From the NCBI RefSeq assembly GCF_001688725.2, contig NZ_CP015401.2:2976001-3040000 (forward strand): a stretch of 64,000 nucleotides of DNA. Reading direction: 5' to 3'. The notes under the pieces are model-generated. The model did no database searches. It saw nothing but the letters and a program-made list of their open reading frames with translations, and had not been told where the DNA came from. The position numbers were made by a program, and so were the translations under genes. Origin of the DNA: Bacteroides caecimuris (GTDB taxonomy: Bacteria; Bacteroidota; Bacteroidia; Bacteroidales; Bacteroidaceae). This document shows, piece after piece, positions 8,038 through 17,074 of this stretch (its first letter is position 1; every line of letters begins with the position of its first letter).

Positions 8038-8910
8038 ATGAGTTTGAAAATTGTTGTATTGGCAAAACAAGTTCCCGACACACGCAACGTTGGGAAAGAT
8101 GCCATGAAAGCCGACGGAACGATTAACCGTGCGGCACTCCCCGCCATCTTCAACCCCGAAGACCTGAATGCTCTCGAGCAAGCTCTCCGATTGAAAGATG
8201 CTCATCCAGGCTCTACCGTAACCATCCTGACAATGGGACCGGGACGGGCAGCCGACATTATTCGTGAAGGACTTTTCCGTGGTGCAGATAACGGTTACTT
8301 ATTAACCGACCGTGCTTTCGCTGGTGCAGACACACTGGCTACGTCTTACGCACTTGCCACTGCCATCCGCAAAATCGGTGAGTATGACATTATTATCGGT
8401 GGTCGTCAGGCAATCGATGGTGACACGGCACAGGTAGGTCCGCAGGTAGCAGAAAAGCTGGGATTGACGCAAATCACATACGCAGAAGAAATTCTGGAAG
8501 TGGGCGATGGTAAGATTAAGGTGAAACGTCACATCGACGGTGGTGTTGAAACTGTAGAAGGCCCGCTGCCTATCGTGATTACTGTCAACGGTTCTGCAGC
8601 TCCTTGCCGTCCGCGTAACGCTAAATTGGTTCAGAAATACAAGCATGCCAAGACTGTGACTGAAAAACAGCAAGGCAATCTTGACTATACAGACCTGTAT
8701 GACAAGCGCGATTATCTGAATCTGGCAGAATGGAGCGTAGCCGACGTAAACGGCGACCTCGCACAATGCGGTCTGTCCGGTTCGCCGACAAAAGTGAAAG
8801 CCATCCAGAACATCGTATTCCAGGCTAAAGAGAGCAAAACCATCAGCGGCAGCGACCGTGACGTGGAAGACCTGATTGTTGAACTATTAGCTAACCACAC
8901 CATCGGATAA
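8038..8910 (+). CDS. etfB: Electron transfer flavoprotein beta subunit
   Basis: The 290-residue small subunit of the ETF heterodimer, which binds AMP (or a second FAD in bifurcating forms) and passes electrons from acyl-CoA dehydrogenases. The N-terminus SLKIVVLAKQVPDT, the segment GRQAIDGDTAQVGPQVAEKL and VNGSAAPCRPRNAK are family features. I place the start at the ATG of MSLKIVV; an in-frame ATG at 7966 would add 24 residues without homology to the family N-terminus and would begin inside the expected leader. Two bases separate it from etfA, so the subunits are co-translated. Whether this ETF is of the bifurcating kind cannot be decided by eye. Confidence 0.95.
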   Translation: MSLKIVVLAKQVPDTRNVGKDAMKADGTINRAALPAIFNPEDLNALEQALRLKDAHPGSTVTILTMGPGRAADIIREGLFRGADNGYLLTDRAFAGADTLATSYALATAIRKIGEYDIIIGGRQAIDGDTAQVGPQVAEKLGLTQITYAEEILEVGDGKIKVKRHIDGGVETVEGPLPIVITVNGSAAPCRPRNAKLVQKYKHAKTVTEKQQGNLDYTDLYDKRDYLNLAEWSVADVNGDLAQCGLSGSPTKVKAIQNIVFQAKESKTISGSDRDVEDLIVELLANHTIG

Positions 8911-8912
8911 TC

Positions 8913-9932
8913 ATGAATAACTTATTTGTATATTGCGAAATAGAAGAAGGTAACGTTTTAGACGTCAGCCTCGAACTTCTGACCAAAGGTCGTTCGTTAG
9001 CCAACCAGTTGAACTGTCAGCTCGAAGCAGTGGTTGCCGGAACCGGCCTCAAAGAGATTGAAAAACAAATCCTTCCTTACGGAGTAGACAAACTTCACGT
9101 TTTCGACGGCGAAGGACTTTACCCTTATACTTCACTCCCCCACACGTCTATTCTGGTAAACCTTTTCAAAGAGGAACAGCCGCAAATCTGTCTGATGGGT
9201 GCCACTGTGATCGGTCGTGACCTCGGTCCGCGCGTTTCTTCTGCTTTGACCAGCGGATTGACTGCCGACTGTACTTCACTTGAAATCGGTGACCACGAAG
9301 ACAAGAAAGAAGGCAAGACTTACAAAAACCTGTTGTATCAGATCCGTCCGGCTTTCGGCGGTAACATCGTTGCTACGATTGTGAACCCGGAACACCGCCC
9401 GCAGATGGCAACCGTTCGCGAAGGTGTGATGAAGAAAGAAATCCTCTCTCCTACTTATCAAGGAGAAGTGATCCGTCACGATGTGAAAAAATACGTAGCC
9501 GATACGGACTATGTAGTGAAAGTTATCGAACGCCACGTAGAAAAGGCTAAGAACAACCTGAAAGGTTCTCCGATCATCGTAGCCGGTGGATACGGAGTAG
9601 GTTCGAAAGAAAACTTCGACCTGTTGTTCGACCTCGCTAAAGAACTTCATGCAGAAGTAGGTGCCAGCCGTGCTGCTGTCGACGCAGGTTTCGCAGATCA
9701 CGACCGCCAGATCGGTCAGACAGGTGTTACGGTTCGTCCGAAACTCTACATCGCTTGCGGTATCTCCGGACAGATTCAGCATATCGCCGGTATGCAGGAA
9801 AGTGGTATCATCATCTCCATCAACAACGACCCGGATGCTCCGATCAACACGATTGCCGATTACGTAATCAACGGAACTATCGAAGAAGTTGTGCCGAAGA
9901 TGATTAAGTATTATAAACAAAATAGCAAGTAA
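8913..9932 (+). CDS. etfA: Electron transfer flavoprotein alpha subunit
   Basis: The 339-residue FAD-binding subunit of ETF. The C-terminal FAD domain is clear: PIIVAGGYGVGSKENF, then GASRAAVDAGF, QIGQTGVTVRPKLYIACGIS and ISINNDPDAPI. The N-terminal half is the divergent domain shared with EtfB. It follows etfB by 2 bp and precedes the dehydrogenase gene by 6 bp, which points to a dedicated electron path from this dehydrogenase through this ETF to a quinone reductase or other acceptor not encoded here. Confidence 0.96.
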   Translation: MNNLFVYCEIEEGNVLDVSLELLTKGRSLANQLNCQLEAVVAGTGLKEIEKQILPYGVDKLHVFDGEGLYPYTSLPHTSILVNLFKEEQPQICLMGATVIGRDLGPRVSSALTSGLTADCTSLEIGDHEDKKEGKTYKNLLYQIRPAFGGNIVATIVNPEHRPQMATVREGVMKKEILSPTYQGEVIRHDVKKYVADTDYVVKVIERHVEKAKNNLKGSPIIVAGGYGVGSKENFDLLFDLAKELHAEVGASRAAVDAGFADHDRQIGQTGVTVRPKLYIACGISGQIQHIAGMQESGIIISINNDPDAPINTIADYVINGTIEEVVPKMIKYYKQNSK

Positions 9933-9938
9933 GGAAAG

Positions 9939-11645
9939 ATGGCTAATTATTATACAGACATACCGGAACTCAAGTTTCACTTGAACAATCCGATGATGAA
10001 ACGTATTTGCGAACTCAAAGAACGCAATTACAGAGATAAAGATGAATTCGACTATGCTCCGCTGGACTTCGAAGATGCTGTAGACTCTTACGACAAAGTG
10101 TTGGAGATTACCGGAGAAATCACAGGAGAAATCATTGCCCCTAACGCAGAAGGCGTGGACACAGAAGGACCTCACTGTGCCAATGGTCGCGTAGAATATG
10201 CTTCGGGAACCAAACAAAACCTGGACGCAATGGTGAAAGCCGGCTTGAATGGTATGACCATGCCACGTAAGTTCGGCGGTCTGAACTTCCCGATCACCCC
10301 ATACACCATGTGCGCGGAAATCGTGGCTGCTGCCGACGCTGGTTTCGGGAACATCTGGTCATTGCAAGACTGTATCGAAACTCTTTATGAGTTTGGTAAC
10401 TCCGACCAACACAGCCGCTTTATCCCGCGCATCTGCCAAGGTGAAACCATGTCAATGGACTTGACAGAACCGGATGCAGGTTCCGACCTTCAATCTGTTA
10501 TGCTGAAAGCTACTTACAGCGAAAAAGACGGATGCTGGTTGCTGAACGGTGTGAAACGTTTCATCACGAACGGCGACGCCGATATTCATCTCGTACTGGC
10601 ACGTTCGGAAGAAGGGACAAGAGACGGTCGTGGTTTGTCCATGTTCATCTATGACAAACGTCAGGGTGGCGTGAACGTACGTCGTATCGAAAACAAACTC
10701 GGTATCCACGGTTCTCCTACCTGCGAATTGGTATATAAGAATGCAAAAGCTGAACTTTGCGGTGACCGCAAACTCGGTTTGATTAAATACGTAATGGCTT
10801 TGATGAACGGTGCCCGTCTGGGTATTGCCGCACAATCTGTAGGATTGAGCCAGGCAGCTTACAATGAGGGGTTGGCATACGCTAAAGACCGTAAGCAGTT
10901 CGGAAAAGCAATTATCGAATTCCCGGCTGTGTATGACATGCTGGCTATCATGAAAGGCAAACTGGATGCCGGACGTGCTTTACTGTATCAAACATCTCGC
11001 TACGTAGACATCTACAAAGCATTGGACGACATCGCCCGCGAACGTAAACTGACTCCGGAAGAACGCCAGGAACAGAAGAAATATGCTAAATTAGCAGACA
11101 GCTTTACTCCGCTGGCTAAAGGTATGAACTCTGAATATGCGAACCAAAACGCTTACGACTGTATTCAGATTCACGGTGGTTCAGGTTTCATGATGGAATA
11201 TGCCTGTCAACGCATCTATCGCGACGCACGCATCACCAGCATCTACGAAGGAACTACCCAGTTGCAGACCGTAGCCGCTATCCGTTACGTGACCAATGGT
11301 TCTTACATCGCTACTATCCGCGAGTTTGAAGCTATTCCTTGCTCACCGGACATGGAACCACTGATGTCTCGTCTGAAAAAGATGGCTGACAAATTCGAAG
11401 CAAGCACCAATGCAGTGAAAGAAGCACAAGACCAGGAATTGCTTGACTTCACCGCTCGCAAACTGGTAGAAATGGCTGCTGACATTATCATGTGTCACCT
11501 GCTGATTCAGGATGCCAGCAAGGCTTCCGAACTGTTCTCCAAATCTGCACATGTATATTTGAACTATGCAGAAGCGGAAGTAGAAAAGCACTCAAACTTC
11601 ATCAAGAACTTCGATAAAGAAGACTTGGCATTCTACAAAAAGTAA
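9939..11645 (+). CDS. Acyl-CoA dehydrogenase
   Basis: A 568-residue FAD flavoenzyme that oxidises (or, coupled to ETF in an anaerobe, reduces) the alpha-beta bond of an acyl-CoA. N-terminal helical domain, middle beta-domain with MDLTEPDAGSDLQSV and RFITNGDADIHLVLAR, and C-terminal helical domain with ARLGIAAQSVGLSQAAY and IHGGSGFM. The Glu in IYEGTTQLQ is at the position of the catalytic base of medium-chain enzymes. It is about 180 residues longer than the 380-residue housekeeping type, with an extra helical C-terminal tail as in the larger acyl-CoA dehydrogenases. Last gene of the etf operon; the substrate chain is unknown. Confidence 0.93.
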   Translation: MANYYTDIPELKFHLNNPMMKRICELKERNYRDKDEFDYAPLDFEDAVDSYDKVLEITGEITGEIIAPNAEGVDTEGPHCANGRVEYASGTKQNLDAMVKAGLNGMTMPRKFGGLNFPITPYTMCAEIVAAADAGFGNIWSLQDCIETLYEFGNSDQHSRFIPRICQGETMSMDLTEPDAGSDLQSVMLKATYSEKDGCWLLNGVKRFITNGDADIHLVLARSEEGTRDGRGLSMFIYDKRQGGVNVRRIENKLGIHGSPTCELVYKNAKAELCGDRKLGLIKYVMALMNGARLGIAAQSVGLSQAAYNEGLAYAKDRKQFGKAIIEFPAVYDMLAIMKGKLDAGRALLYQTSRYVDIYKALDDIARERKLTPEERQEQKKYAKLADSFTPLAKGMNSEYANQNAYDCIQIHGGSGFMMEYACQRIYRDARITSIYEGTTQLQTVAAIRYVTNGSYIATIREFEAIPCSPDMEPLMSRLKKMADKFEASTNAVKEAQDQELLDFTARKLVEMAADIIMCHLLIQDASKASELFSKSAHVYLNYAEAEVEKHSNFIKNFDKEDLAFYKK

Positions 11646-11667
11646 TAAATACGCTATCAAATCTCAT

Positions 11668-11702
11668 AAAAGCATCCCTTCTTAGGAAGCGGATGCTTTT
11701 TT
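11668..11702 (+). terminator. Intrinsic terminator of the etf operon
   Basis: AAAAGCATCC at 11668-11677 pairs with GGATGCTTTT at 11691-11700 and runs into a T tract, 22 bp after the dehydrogenase stop codon. Confidence 0.85.
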
Positions 11703-11738
11703 ATTTGTCACATTCTATTATTTTTCATTATTATTCTA

Positions 11739-11746
11739 TACATTTG
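11739..11746 (+). promoter_or_regulatory. Possible -7 element for the methionine sulfoxide reductase gene
   Basis: TACATTTG fits the -7 consensus about 100 bp before the start at 11845. No good -33 match is present at the right distance. Confidence 0.4.
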
Positions 11747-11844
11747 TCAGTGGGATAAGTAACTTCTAATCGACGACTCTACATAAGAGCACGATTCGAA
11801 GTCCCGTTCAATACGTATTCTCATGAAGAAGAAATAGAAAAGAG

Positions 11845-12315
11845 ATGGCAGAGGATTTAATCATCAGCACAGGAAATAAGGAAGAGAAATACCGGGAGTT
11901 ACTTCCACAACTACACGCTTTGGTAAGTACGGAAACGGATCCCATAGCCAATCTTGCCAACATTGCGGCAGCGCTAAAACAGACTTTCGGTTTCTTCTGG
12001 GTAGGTTTTTACCTTGTGAAAGAGGATGAACTCGTACTGGGTCCGTTTCAGGGTCCCATTGCCTGTACCCGCATCCGCCTTGGCAGAGGAGTTTGCGGCA
12101 CAGCCTGGAAAGAAGCGCGTACACTGATTGTTCCTGATGTAGAACAGTTTCCCGGACACATTGCTTGTAGTTCGGACTCGAAATCGGAAATAGTAGTACC
12201 GATCCTCCAACAGGGTGAAGTTGTTGGAGTGCTGGATATTGACAGTGATGAACTGGATAGTTTCGACATCATCGATGCACGCTATCTGGAAGAGATTTGT
12301 ACGTATATTGGATAA
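11845..12315 (+). CDS. msrC: GAF-domain free methionine-(R)-sulfoxide reductase
   Basis: A 156-residue single GAF-domain enzyme that reduces free methionine-(R)-sulfoxide with thioredoxin as electron donor, an oxidative-damage repair function in the cytoplasm. The three cysteines of the fRMsr family are present: Cys74 in PIACTRIRLG, Cys84 in GRGVCGTAW and Cys108 in GHIACSSDSKSEIVVP. The aromatic pocket GFFWVGFYL and the metal-site-like D/E residues of VLDIDSDELDSFD are also there. Length matches the family. It is a single-gene unit, convergent with cbpM. Confidence 0.9.
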   Translation: MAEDLIISTGNKEEKYRELLPQLHALVSTETDPIANLANIAAALKQTFGFFWVGFYLVKEDELVLGPFQGPIACTRIRLGRGVCGTAWKEARTLIVPDVEQFPGHIACSSDSKSEIVVPILQQGEVVGVLDIDSDELDSFDIIDARYLEEICTYIG

Positions 12316-12368
12316 GTTGACAACCATGCAAACGTCCTAACGTCCTAAAAAACGGAGACCCTATTTTT

Positions 12369-12692
12369 TTACCAGTCCATATCTTCTATTTCCCGTTCTC
12401 GGTACAGCAGAAGTTGTTTGCGAAGCGAACTCATTTCGCGTCTCATGTCTTCCATCTTTTCCAGTAAATGATGAATGGCATCGATACCTTCCATATTGAT
12501 GGATAAGTCGTAGTACATTCTACTGTAACGTTCCACGTTCGGGAGTTCCGACAAAAGCAGATAATGTTCGCCGCCTTCGGTATGTACGTTAATCAAACCG
12601 CCCTCTTCCAACAAGTCGATGAATGAAGGCTCAATATGACATTTGTGACAGTATTCACTGACAATAATTAATTCGGTCTGCATAGTGCTCAT
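12369..12692 (-). CDS. cbpM: Chaperone modulator CbpM
   Basis: A 107-residue MerR-like small protein that binds the J-domain of CbpA and modulates its co-chaperone activity. Visible features are the winged-helix N-terminal part (IIVSEYCHKCHIEPSFIDLLEEGGLI) written here only in part as SEYCHKCHIEPSFIDLL, and a C-terminal coiled coil rich in charged residues (MEDMRREMSSLRKQLLLYRE). The start may be the ATG used here or the second one three codons in. It follows cbpA by 5 bp, the arrangement known for this pair in many bacteria. Confidence 0.85.
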   Translation of the reverse strand: MSTMQTELIIVSEYCHKCHIEPSFIDLLEEGGLINVHTEGGEHYLLLSELPNVERYSRMYYDLSINMEGIDAIHHLLEKMEDMRREMSSLRKQLLLYREREIEDMDW

Positions 12693-12697
12693 TCATT

Positions 12698-13663
12698 TTA
12701 GTTCATACTCTGTAATTGACGGAACAACTCTTTCTGTTTGTCGGTCAAGTTCGTAGGAATCTTGACGGAATAGGTCACAATCAAGTCACCGAATTGTCCT
12801 TCCTTCTTATAAACCGGGAATCCTTTACCTTTCAGTCGGACTTTCGTACCATTCTGCGTTTCCGGCTTTATCTTCAGTTTCACTTTACCATCCAGCGTGT
12901 CGATCACTTTCTCACCTCCCAATATAGCAGAGTAAAGGTCTACTTCCACATCTACGTATAGGTCGTCGCCCAGGCGTTTGAACACCGGGTCATCGGCTAT
13001 CACGAACGTAATGTATAAGTCGCCCGTAGGTCCTCCGTTGACACCTTCGGCTCCGTAGCCTTTCAGTTTGATTACCTGTCCGTCGGCTACACCGGCAGGG
13101 ATAGTGATACGCACTTGTTTACCATTGACGGTCAATATCTGCTTATGCGTTTGAGCAGCATTACGAAGGGAAAGATGAAGTTCGGCATTAAAGTCCTGTC
13201 CGCGGAATCCCGCAGAGCCTTGTCCTCTTCCTCCCCGATGTCCGAACATGGATTCGAAGAAATCGGAAAATCCACTGGCATTGCCACCGGAAAATCCCTC
13301 TCCATCGGAACTATACCAATAACTTCCGTTACCGTCGGAGAAACCTTGACCTGCACCACCGAATCCGCCGAAACCTCCCGCACCGCCATAGCCTCCGGCT
13401 TGCTGCTGTGCACGTTTCTGCGCTTCGAATTCATCGGCATGTTTCCAATGTTCACCGTACTCATCATACTTTTTACGTTTCTCTGGATCACTTAGTACTT
13501 CATTGGCTTCGTTGATTTCCTGAAATTTATCCTTTGCACTCGGGTCATTGGGATTCAGGTCAGGATGATATTTTCGGGCCAATTTACGAAAAGCCTTTTT
13601 GATATCATCCTGAGAAGCTCTTTTGTCTACTCCAAGAATCTTGTAATAATCTATATAGGCCAT
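12698..13663 (-). CDS. cbpA: DnaJ-like co-chaperone CbpA
   Basis: A 321-residue Hsp40. The J-domain (about residues 4-70) contains the HPD motif in [11 protein letters not shown]; a glycine/phenylalanine-rich linker follows (about 85-150, [19 protein letters not shown]), then the two-lobed C-terminal substrate-binding domain (about 150-320). The CxxCxGxG zinc centre of true DnaJ is missing, which defines it as the CbpA type. It stimulates DnaK in the cytoplasm. First gene of cbpA-cbpM. No repeat like that upstream of groES was found before it. Confidence 0.93.
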   Translation of the reverse strand: MAYIDYYKILGVDKRASQDDIKKAFRKLARKYHPDLNPNDPSAKDKFQEINEANEVLSDPEKRKKYDEYGEHWKHADEFEAQKRAQQQAGGYGGAGGFGGFGGAGQGFSDGNGSYWYSSDGEGFSGGNASGFSDFFESMFGHRGGRGQGSAGFRGQDFNAELHLSLRNAAQTHKQILTVNGKQVRITIPAGVADGQVIKLKGYGAEGVNGGPTGDLYITFVIADDPVFKRLGDDLYVDVEVDLYSAILGGEKVIDTLDGKVKLKIKPETQNGTKVRLKGKGFPVYKKEGQFGDLIVTYSVKIPTNLTDKQKELFRQLQSMN

Positions 13664-13972
13664 GTTTTATGAATTTAATCGTTCATACATCATACGGCAA
13701 ATAACACGCCAATCTCGCTTTTGGATGCAAAAATTAAAATAAATAAGTATTAAGTACCAAGTATTAAGTATTAGCCATGCGGATCAACTTTTCCAGAGAT
13801 ACCGGTTAATATTTAGTGGTATTTGTCTTACGAAAAATCAAACTTTTTATTCTTTTTTTCCTTATTGGCGTCATTGAAGTAATCAAGAAACTTTTTAAAG
13901 AATCTTCGAAAGGCCGACAGGGCTATCATCCCTCCGGAGATTCTGTTGTTTTCGTTAAAGTGCCAAATTCTT
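13664..13972. other. Gene-free interval between cbpA and the winged-helix gene
   Basis: I see no supported gene. AAGTATTAAGTA occurs twice with a 14-bp period (13745-13756 and 13759-13770). A weak hairpin pairs AGAATCT at 13899-13905 with AGATTCT at 13938-13944. An opposite-strand frame crossing the winged-helix gene is taken as a shadow. Confidence 0.4.
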
Positions 13973-14191
13973 TTAGCCGATATAAACATTCACACAGAGA
14001 TATACATAGAGTTCTTCATCACACTGATCGAACTCAATCTTACTCTCTCTCGACAGCCACCCTAAAGCGGCACCCAGCTCTTTATCTTTCAACCCGGATT
14101 TTCTCTTCAGAAGTCCGTAGCTCCACTTTTCGTTATTACTAAGCAGTTGCCAAACCTTACCGGCATTTACACCGATTTCATTTCTATTCAT
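13973..14191 (-). CDS. Small winged helix-turn-helix protein (DUF2582 type)
   Basis: A 72-residue protein matching the short winged-helix family common in Bacteroidetes (DUF2582). The pattern GKVWQLLSNNEKWSYGLLKR, then SGLKDKELGAALGWLSRESK, covers three helices and leads into the wing FDQCDEELYVYL. Such proteins probably bind DNA, but no targets are known to me. It is monocistronic and separated from both neighbours by long spacers. Confidence 0.8.
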   Translation of the reverse strand: MNRNEIGVNAGKVWQLLSNNEKWSYGLLKRKSGLKDKELGAALGWLSRESKIEFDQCDEELYVYLCVNVYIG

Positions 14192-14300
14192 TTTTCTAGA
14201 GTAATTAAGAGGTTTAATATATTAGGTTAAAATTTCGCTTATAGAGATAACAAAAGGATAATGCAATTGTTTATAGGTCTTTACTAAAAAAGGTAACGCA

Positions 14301-14405
14301 AATAAGATTCACCCCGAATATGTGATGTCTAAAATAGACAAACTTAATGCGGACGATGCTGTGTATACGGTAGATACGGGAATGACTTGTGTATGGGGAA
14401 CACAT
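14301..14405 (+). pseudogene. Remnant of a TPP-dependent pyruvate oxidase (PoxB-like)
   Basis: About 35 codons in one frame translate to a peptide containing IHPEYVMSKIDKLNADDAVY followed by TVDTGMTCVWG, which is the typical entry to the C-terminal thiamine-diphosphate-binding domain of pyruvate oxidases and related enzymes (IHPxYV...DDAxxTVDTG). Homology stops right after the CVWG position; the frame then runs 8 further codons of unrelated sequence to a TGA at 14430. Upstream the frame is closed by a TAG at 14274. The rest of a roughly 570-residue enzyme is absent, so this is a relic of a deletion or rearrangement. Confidence 0.65.
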
Positions 14406-14449
14406 ACCTTTTTATCGTCTATCTTGAGGTGATAATCATTTTATTTTAT

Positions 14450-14457
14450 TATGTTTG
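14450..14457 (+). promoter_or_regulatory. Possible -7 element of the DUF2157 operon
   Basis: TATGTTTG matches TAnnTTTG 23 bp before the start at 14481. A -33 element is not obvious. The short leader and lack of other candidates make it the best guess. Confidence 0.4.
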
Positions 14458-14480
14458 TAATCATCAAAAAGTAAAAACAC

Positions 14481-15398
14481 ATGGAAAAGACCAACTCTTC
14501 GCCTTTATCCCGACAAGCACTGTACGCTGATAAAAAACAATGGAATCAGTTCCTTTCTGTTTTTTTATTGGCAGTGGGCGTTGGTTTTACAGTGGCAGGC
14601 ATTATCTTCTTTTTTGCCTACAACTGGGATGAATTACCTAAATTTGCAAAGTTAGGAATAGTAGAGGTGTTATTAGTAGCTTCTGTCCTGCTCGCTACAT
14701 TCACCCGTTGGAACAAGCTCGTCAAACAGATTTTCCTGACCGGAGCTACCTTCCTGATAGGTACGCTTTTCGCTGTCTTCGGACAAATCTACCAAACGGG
14801 AGCCGATGCTTACGATCTTTTCCTAGGATGGACTCTTTTCACCATTCTCTGGGCGGTTGCTATCCGTTTCGCTCCGTTGTGGCTGACGTTCATCGGATTA
14901 CTTTGCACTACGATATGGTTGTATAATATACAGATAGCTAGTACCAACTCTTGGGAAATGACTTTGTTGGCCAATGCAGTAACCTGGATATGTGCCTTGG
15001 CAACGATCATCACAGAATGGATGAGTATAAAAGGTCATTTGGACAGAAACAATCGTTGGTTTGTCAGCCTTCTTTCACTGGCTACCATTATACACACCAG
15101 TTTTCTGTTAATGATGGCAATCTGTGAAGAGAACGCCATATTGTCTGTTCCCCTCATAAGCACCGTCCTTCTATTTTCTGCGGGACTTTGGTATGGATGG
15201 AAAGTAAAAAGCCTGTTCTATCTGGCTATCATTCCGTTTGCCGCATTAATGATTCTATTGACTACATTCATATCACAAAGCAATCTTAGGGATGTTCAGA
15301 TATTCTTCTACGGAGGAGTTATTGTCATCACCGGAACAACTTTGCTCATTTACATCATTCTTCATCTAAAAAAGCAGTGGTATGGCACAGAAGCATAA
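14481..15398 (+). CDS. DUF2157 family inner-membrane protein
   Basis: A 305-residue polytopic inner-membrane protein. A short cytoplasmic N-terminus (DKKQWNQF) leads into about eight hydrophobic spans. The segments VGFTVAGIIFFFAYNWDELP and FLIGTLFAVFGQIYQTGADA are the conserved core of DUF2157. The function is not known. Its last 17 bases overlap the next gene, and a third gene with a GDYxxLxY motif follows; this trio is a recurring cassette, suggesting one membrane complex. Confidence 0.85.
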   Translation: MEKTNSSPLSRQALYADKKQWNQFLSVFLLAVGVGFTVAGIIFFFAYNWDELPKFAKLGIVEVLLVASVLLATFTRWNKLVKQIFLTGATFLIGTLFAVFGQIYQTGADAYDLFLGWTLFTILWAVAIRFAPLWLTFIGLLCTTIWLYNIQIASTNSWEMTLLANAVTWICALATIITEWMSIKGHLDRNNRWFVSLLSLATIIHTSFLLMMAICEENAILSVPLISTVLLFSAGLWYGWKVKSLFYLAIIPFAALMILLTTFISQSNLRDVQIFFYGGVIVITGTTLLIYIILHLKKQWYGTEA

Positions 15399-16377
15399 TC
15401 TCACTATTCAAGTCGTATCCGTTATCGGGGGAATCCTGACGGCTATTTTCTTTTTGGGATTTCTGGCACTTGCCAGAATCCTCCGCTCCGATATTTCTTG
15501 CCTGATTGCTGGAAGTATATTAATTCTCACTACGCTAACAATCAGCCGCAAGGTGGTCTGGTCTTTTCTGGATGCAATGAACATCACTTTATACATAGCC
15601 GGATGTGTATTGATTGGGTTCGGTATAAATGCCAGCATTAATCTCTTCTTCATTACACTTATGGGAATCAGTATTCTCACATTCTTGCTATCAAGAGGGT
15701 TTATCCTCCCCTTTCTTTCAGTCATTCTGTTTAATATATCTTTTTTCGGAGAAGCTGCCCATGTCTTTTCTTCGTTTTATCCCTTGCAAATAGCCGCAGT
15801 CCCTATCCTTGGAGTGTTTCTATTTACCAACATCTTTGAAAACAAGTTGTTTGAGTGTATAGGAACAGAGAATTACCTTTCCAAATACCAGCCATTTCAT
15901 TTCGGATTATTCGTATCCGGTATCGTCTCACTGGGAGGATTATCAATCAATTACATGATATCAGAAACAAATAGTTGGCTTGTGGCCTGCATACTGTCTG
16001 TTTGTATATGGTTCGGAATTCTTATCATGGTTCAACGAATCATGCAGGTAATGGAAGTAACGAACCCGGTAAGCCAGATCGGAATATGCATTCTCTGCAT
16101 CCTTATCTGCCTGCCGACAATGTTTGCACCATATCTGTCGGGTAGTCTCTTACTGATCCTGATATGTTTTCATTATGGCTATAAAGCAGAATGCGCCGCC
16201 GCACTTCTTCTCTTTATCTATGCCGTTGCCAAATACTACTATGATTTGAACCTAAGCCTTCTTGTGAAGTCAATCACGCTTTTCCTCACAGGAATCACAT
16301 TCATGATTGCTTGGTATTATTTCACTCAAAAAAGAACGAAACATGAAAAAACAGAGTCAAATACTGATTATCATTAA
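15382..16377 (+). CDS. DUF4401 family inner-membrane protein
   Basis: A 331-residue protein with about ten predicted hydrophobic spans (for example VVSVIGGILTAIFFLGFLAL near the N-terminus) and short connecting loops, consistent with DUF4401. Its start lies inside the end of the DUF2157 gene and its end overlaps the start of the next gene, so all three are translationally linked. No catalytic residues or transport signature can be recognised. Confidence 0.82.
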   Translation: MAQKHNLTIQVVSVIGGILTAIFFLGFLALARILRSDISCLIAGSILILTTLTISRKVVWSFLDAMNITLYIAGCVLIGFGINASINLFFITLMGISILTFLLSRGFILPFLSVILFNISFFGEAAHVFSSFYPLQIAAVPILGVFLFTNIFENKLFECIGTENYLSKYQPFHFGLFVSGIVSLGGLSINYMISETNSWLVACILSVCIWFGILIMVQRIMQVMEVTNPVSQIGICILCILICLPTMFAPYLSGSLLLILICFHYGYKAECAAALLLFIYAVAKYYYDLNLSLLVKSITLFLTGITFMIAWYYFTQKRTKHEKTESNTDYH

Positions 16378-16843
16378 CCTGTTACTTTTGTTAGGATACT
16401 TCAACTGGTCCATTTACCAAAAAGAACAAACACTGAGAGACGGTCAACTCGTATTGTTTGAACTGGCTCCCGTCGACCCTCGTTCACTTATGCAAGGTGA
16501 TTACATGAATCTCCGTTATAGAGAAGCTACATCAGCCTTACTCGGTGACACACAAGTAGCTACACATGGATATGCCGTATTAAATATCGACAGTAACCGA
16601 GTAGCCCGTATTGTCCGACTTAAGGATGCATTAGAACCTTTGAACGATAACGAACCGATCATCAACTATAAAATTGTAAATGACCGTTTATTTCTTGGTG
16701 CCGAATCTTTCTTCTTTGAAGAAGGTCAAGACACCCTTTATCAAAAGGCAACATACGGAGGTCTGAAAGTGAACGCCAAAGGAGAAAGTTTACTTGTGGG
16801 ATTGTATGATAAAGACTTTCTGCTGATTAAGCCTGATAGATGA
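16343..16843 (+). CDS. GDYXXLXY-domain membrane-anchored protein
   Basis: A 166-residue protein with one N-terminal hydrophobic anchor (about residues 5-20, ILIIINLLLLLGYFNW) and an extracytoplasmic domain. The signature GDYMNLRY after the segment APVDPRSLMQ is exactly the GDYxxLxY motif that defines the family, which accompanies DUF2157/DUF4401 proteins. I use the ATG at 16343 because translation from the in-frame ATG at 16307 would add 12 residues in front of a complete anchor sequence. Third gene of the cassette; it overlaps DUF4401 by 35 bp and is followed by a terminator. Confidence 0.88.
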   Translation: MKKQSQILIIINLLLLLGYFNWSIYQKEQTLRDGQLVLFELAPVDPRSLMQGDYMNLRYREATSALLGDTQVATHGYAVLNIDSNRVARIVRLKDALEPLNDNEPIINYKIVNDRLFLGAESFFFEEGQDTLYQKATYGGLKVNAKGESLLVGLYDKDFLLIKPDR

Positions 16844-16850
16844 ATATCGA

Positions 16851-16882
16851 AAAGCCCGGACTTTCACAAGCCTGGGCTCTTT
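16851..16882 (+). terminator. Terminator of the DUF2157-DUF4401-GDYXXLXY operon
   Basis: AGCCCGG at 16853-16859 pairs, with one bulge, with CCTGGGCT at 16871-16878, followed by CTTT; 10 bp after the last stop codon. Confidence 0.7.
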
Positions 16883-16971
16883 GCATTCTTAAAACATCTC
16901 CTTATCTATAGGGAAAAAGGGACTAGCAAATTGCTTCTAACATAATAAGCGAGATGTCTTAAGAGCTATAA

Positions 16972-17004
16972 AAGGGATGTCCGTGGGAAATAGAGGCATC
17001 CCTT
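16972..17004 (-). terminator. Terminator downstream of the OmpA-like gene
   Basis: AAGGGATG (16972-16979) and CATCCCTT (16997-17004) form an 8-bp stem; on the minus strand the stem is followed by TTTATAG. It lies about 70 bp after the OmpA-like stop codon. Confidence 0.6.
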
Positions 17005-17074
17005 CTAAGGAACAGTGATTTGAATGGTACACTTTCACAAGCATCTCCATCCGGCTGTTTCCTTTTATAATATT

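Noticed and set aside
9276..10217. A 313-codon frame on the minus strand across etfA and the start of the dehydrogenase gene
   Set aside because: It is antisense to well conserved coding sequence, rich in Cys, Phe and Val from complementary codons, and shows no domain.
11760..11830. tRNA-like stretch with GATTCGAAGTCC
   Set aside because: No acceptor or anticodon stem can be formed around it.
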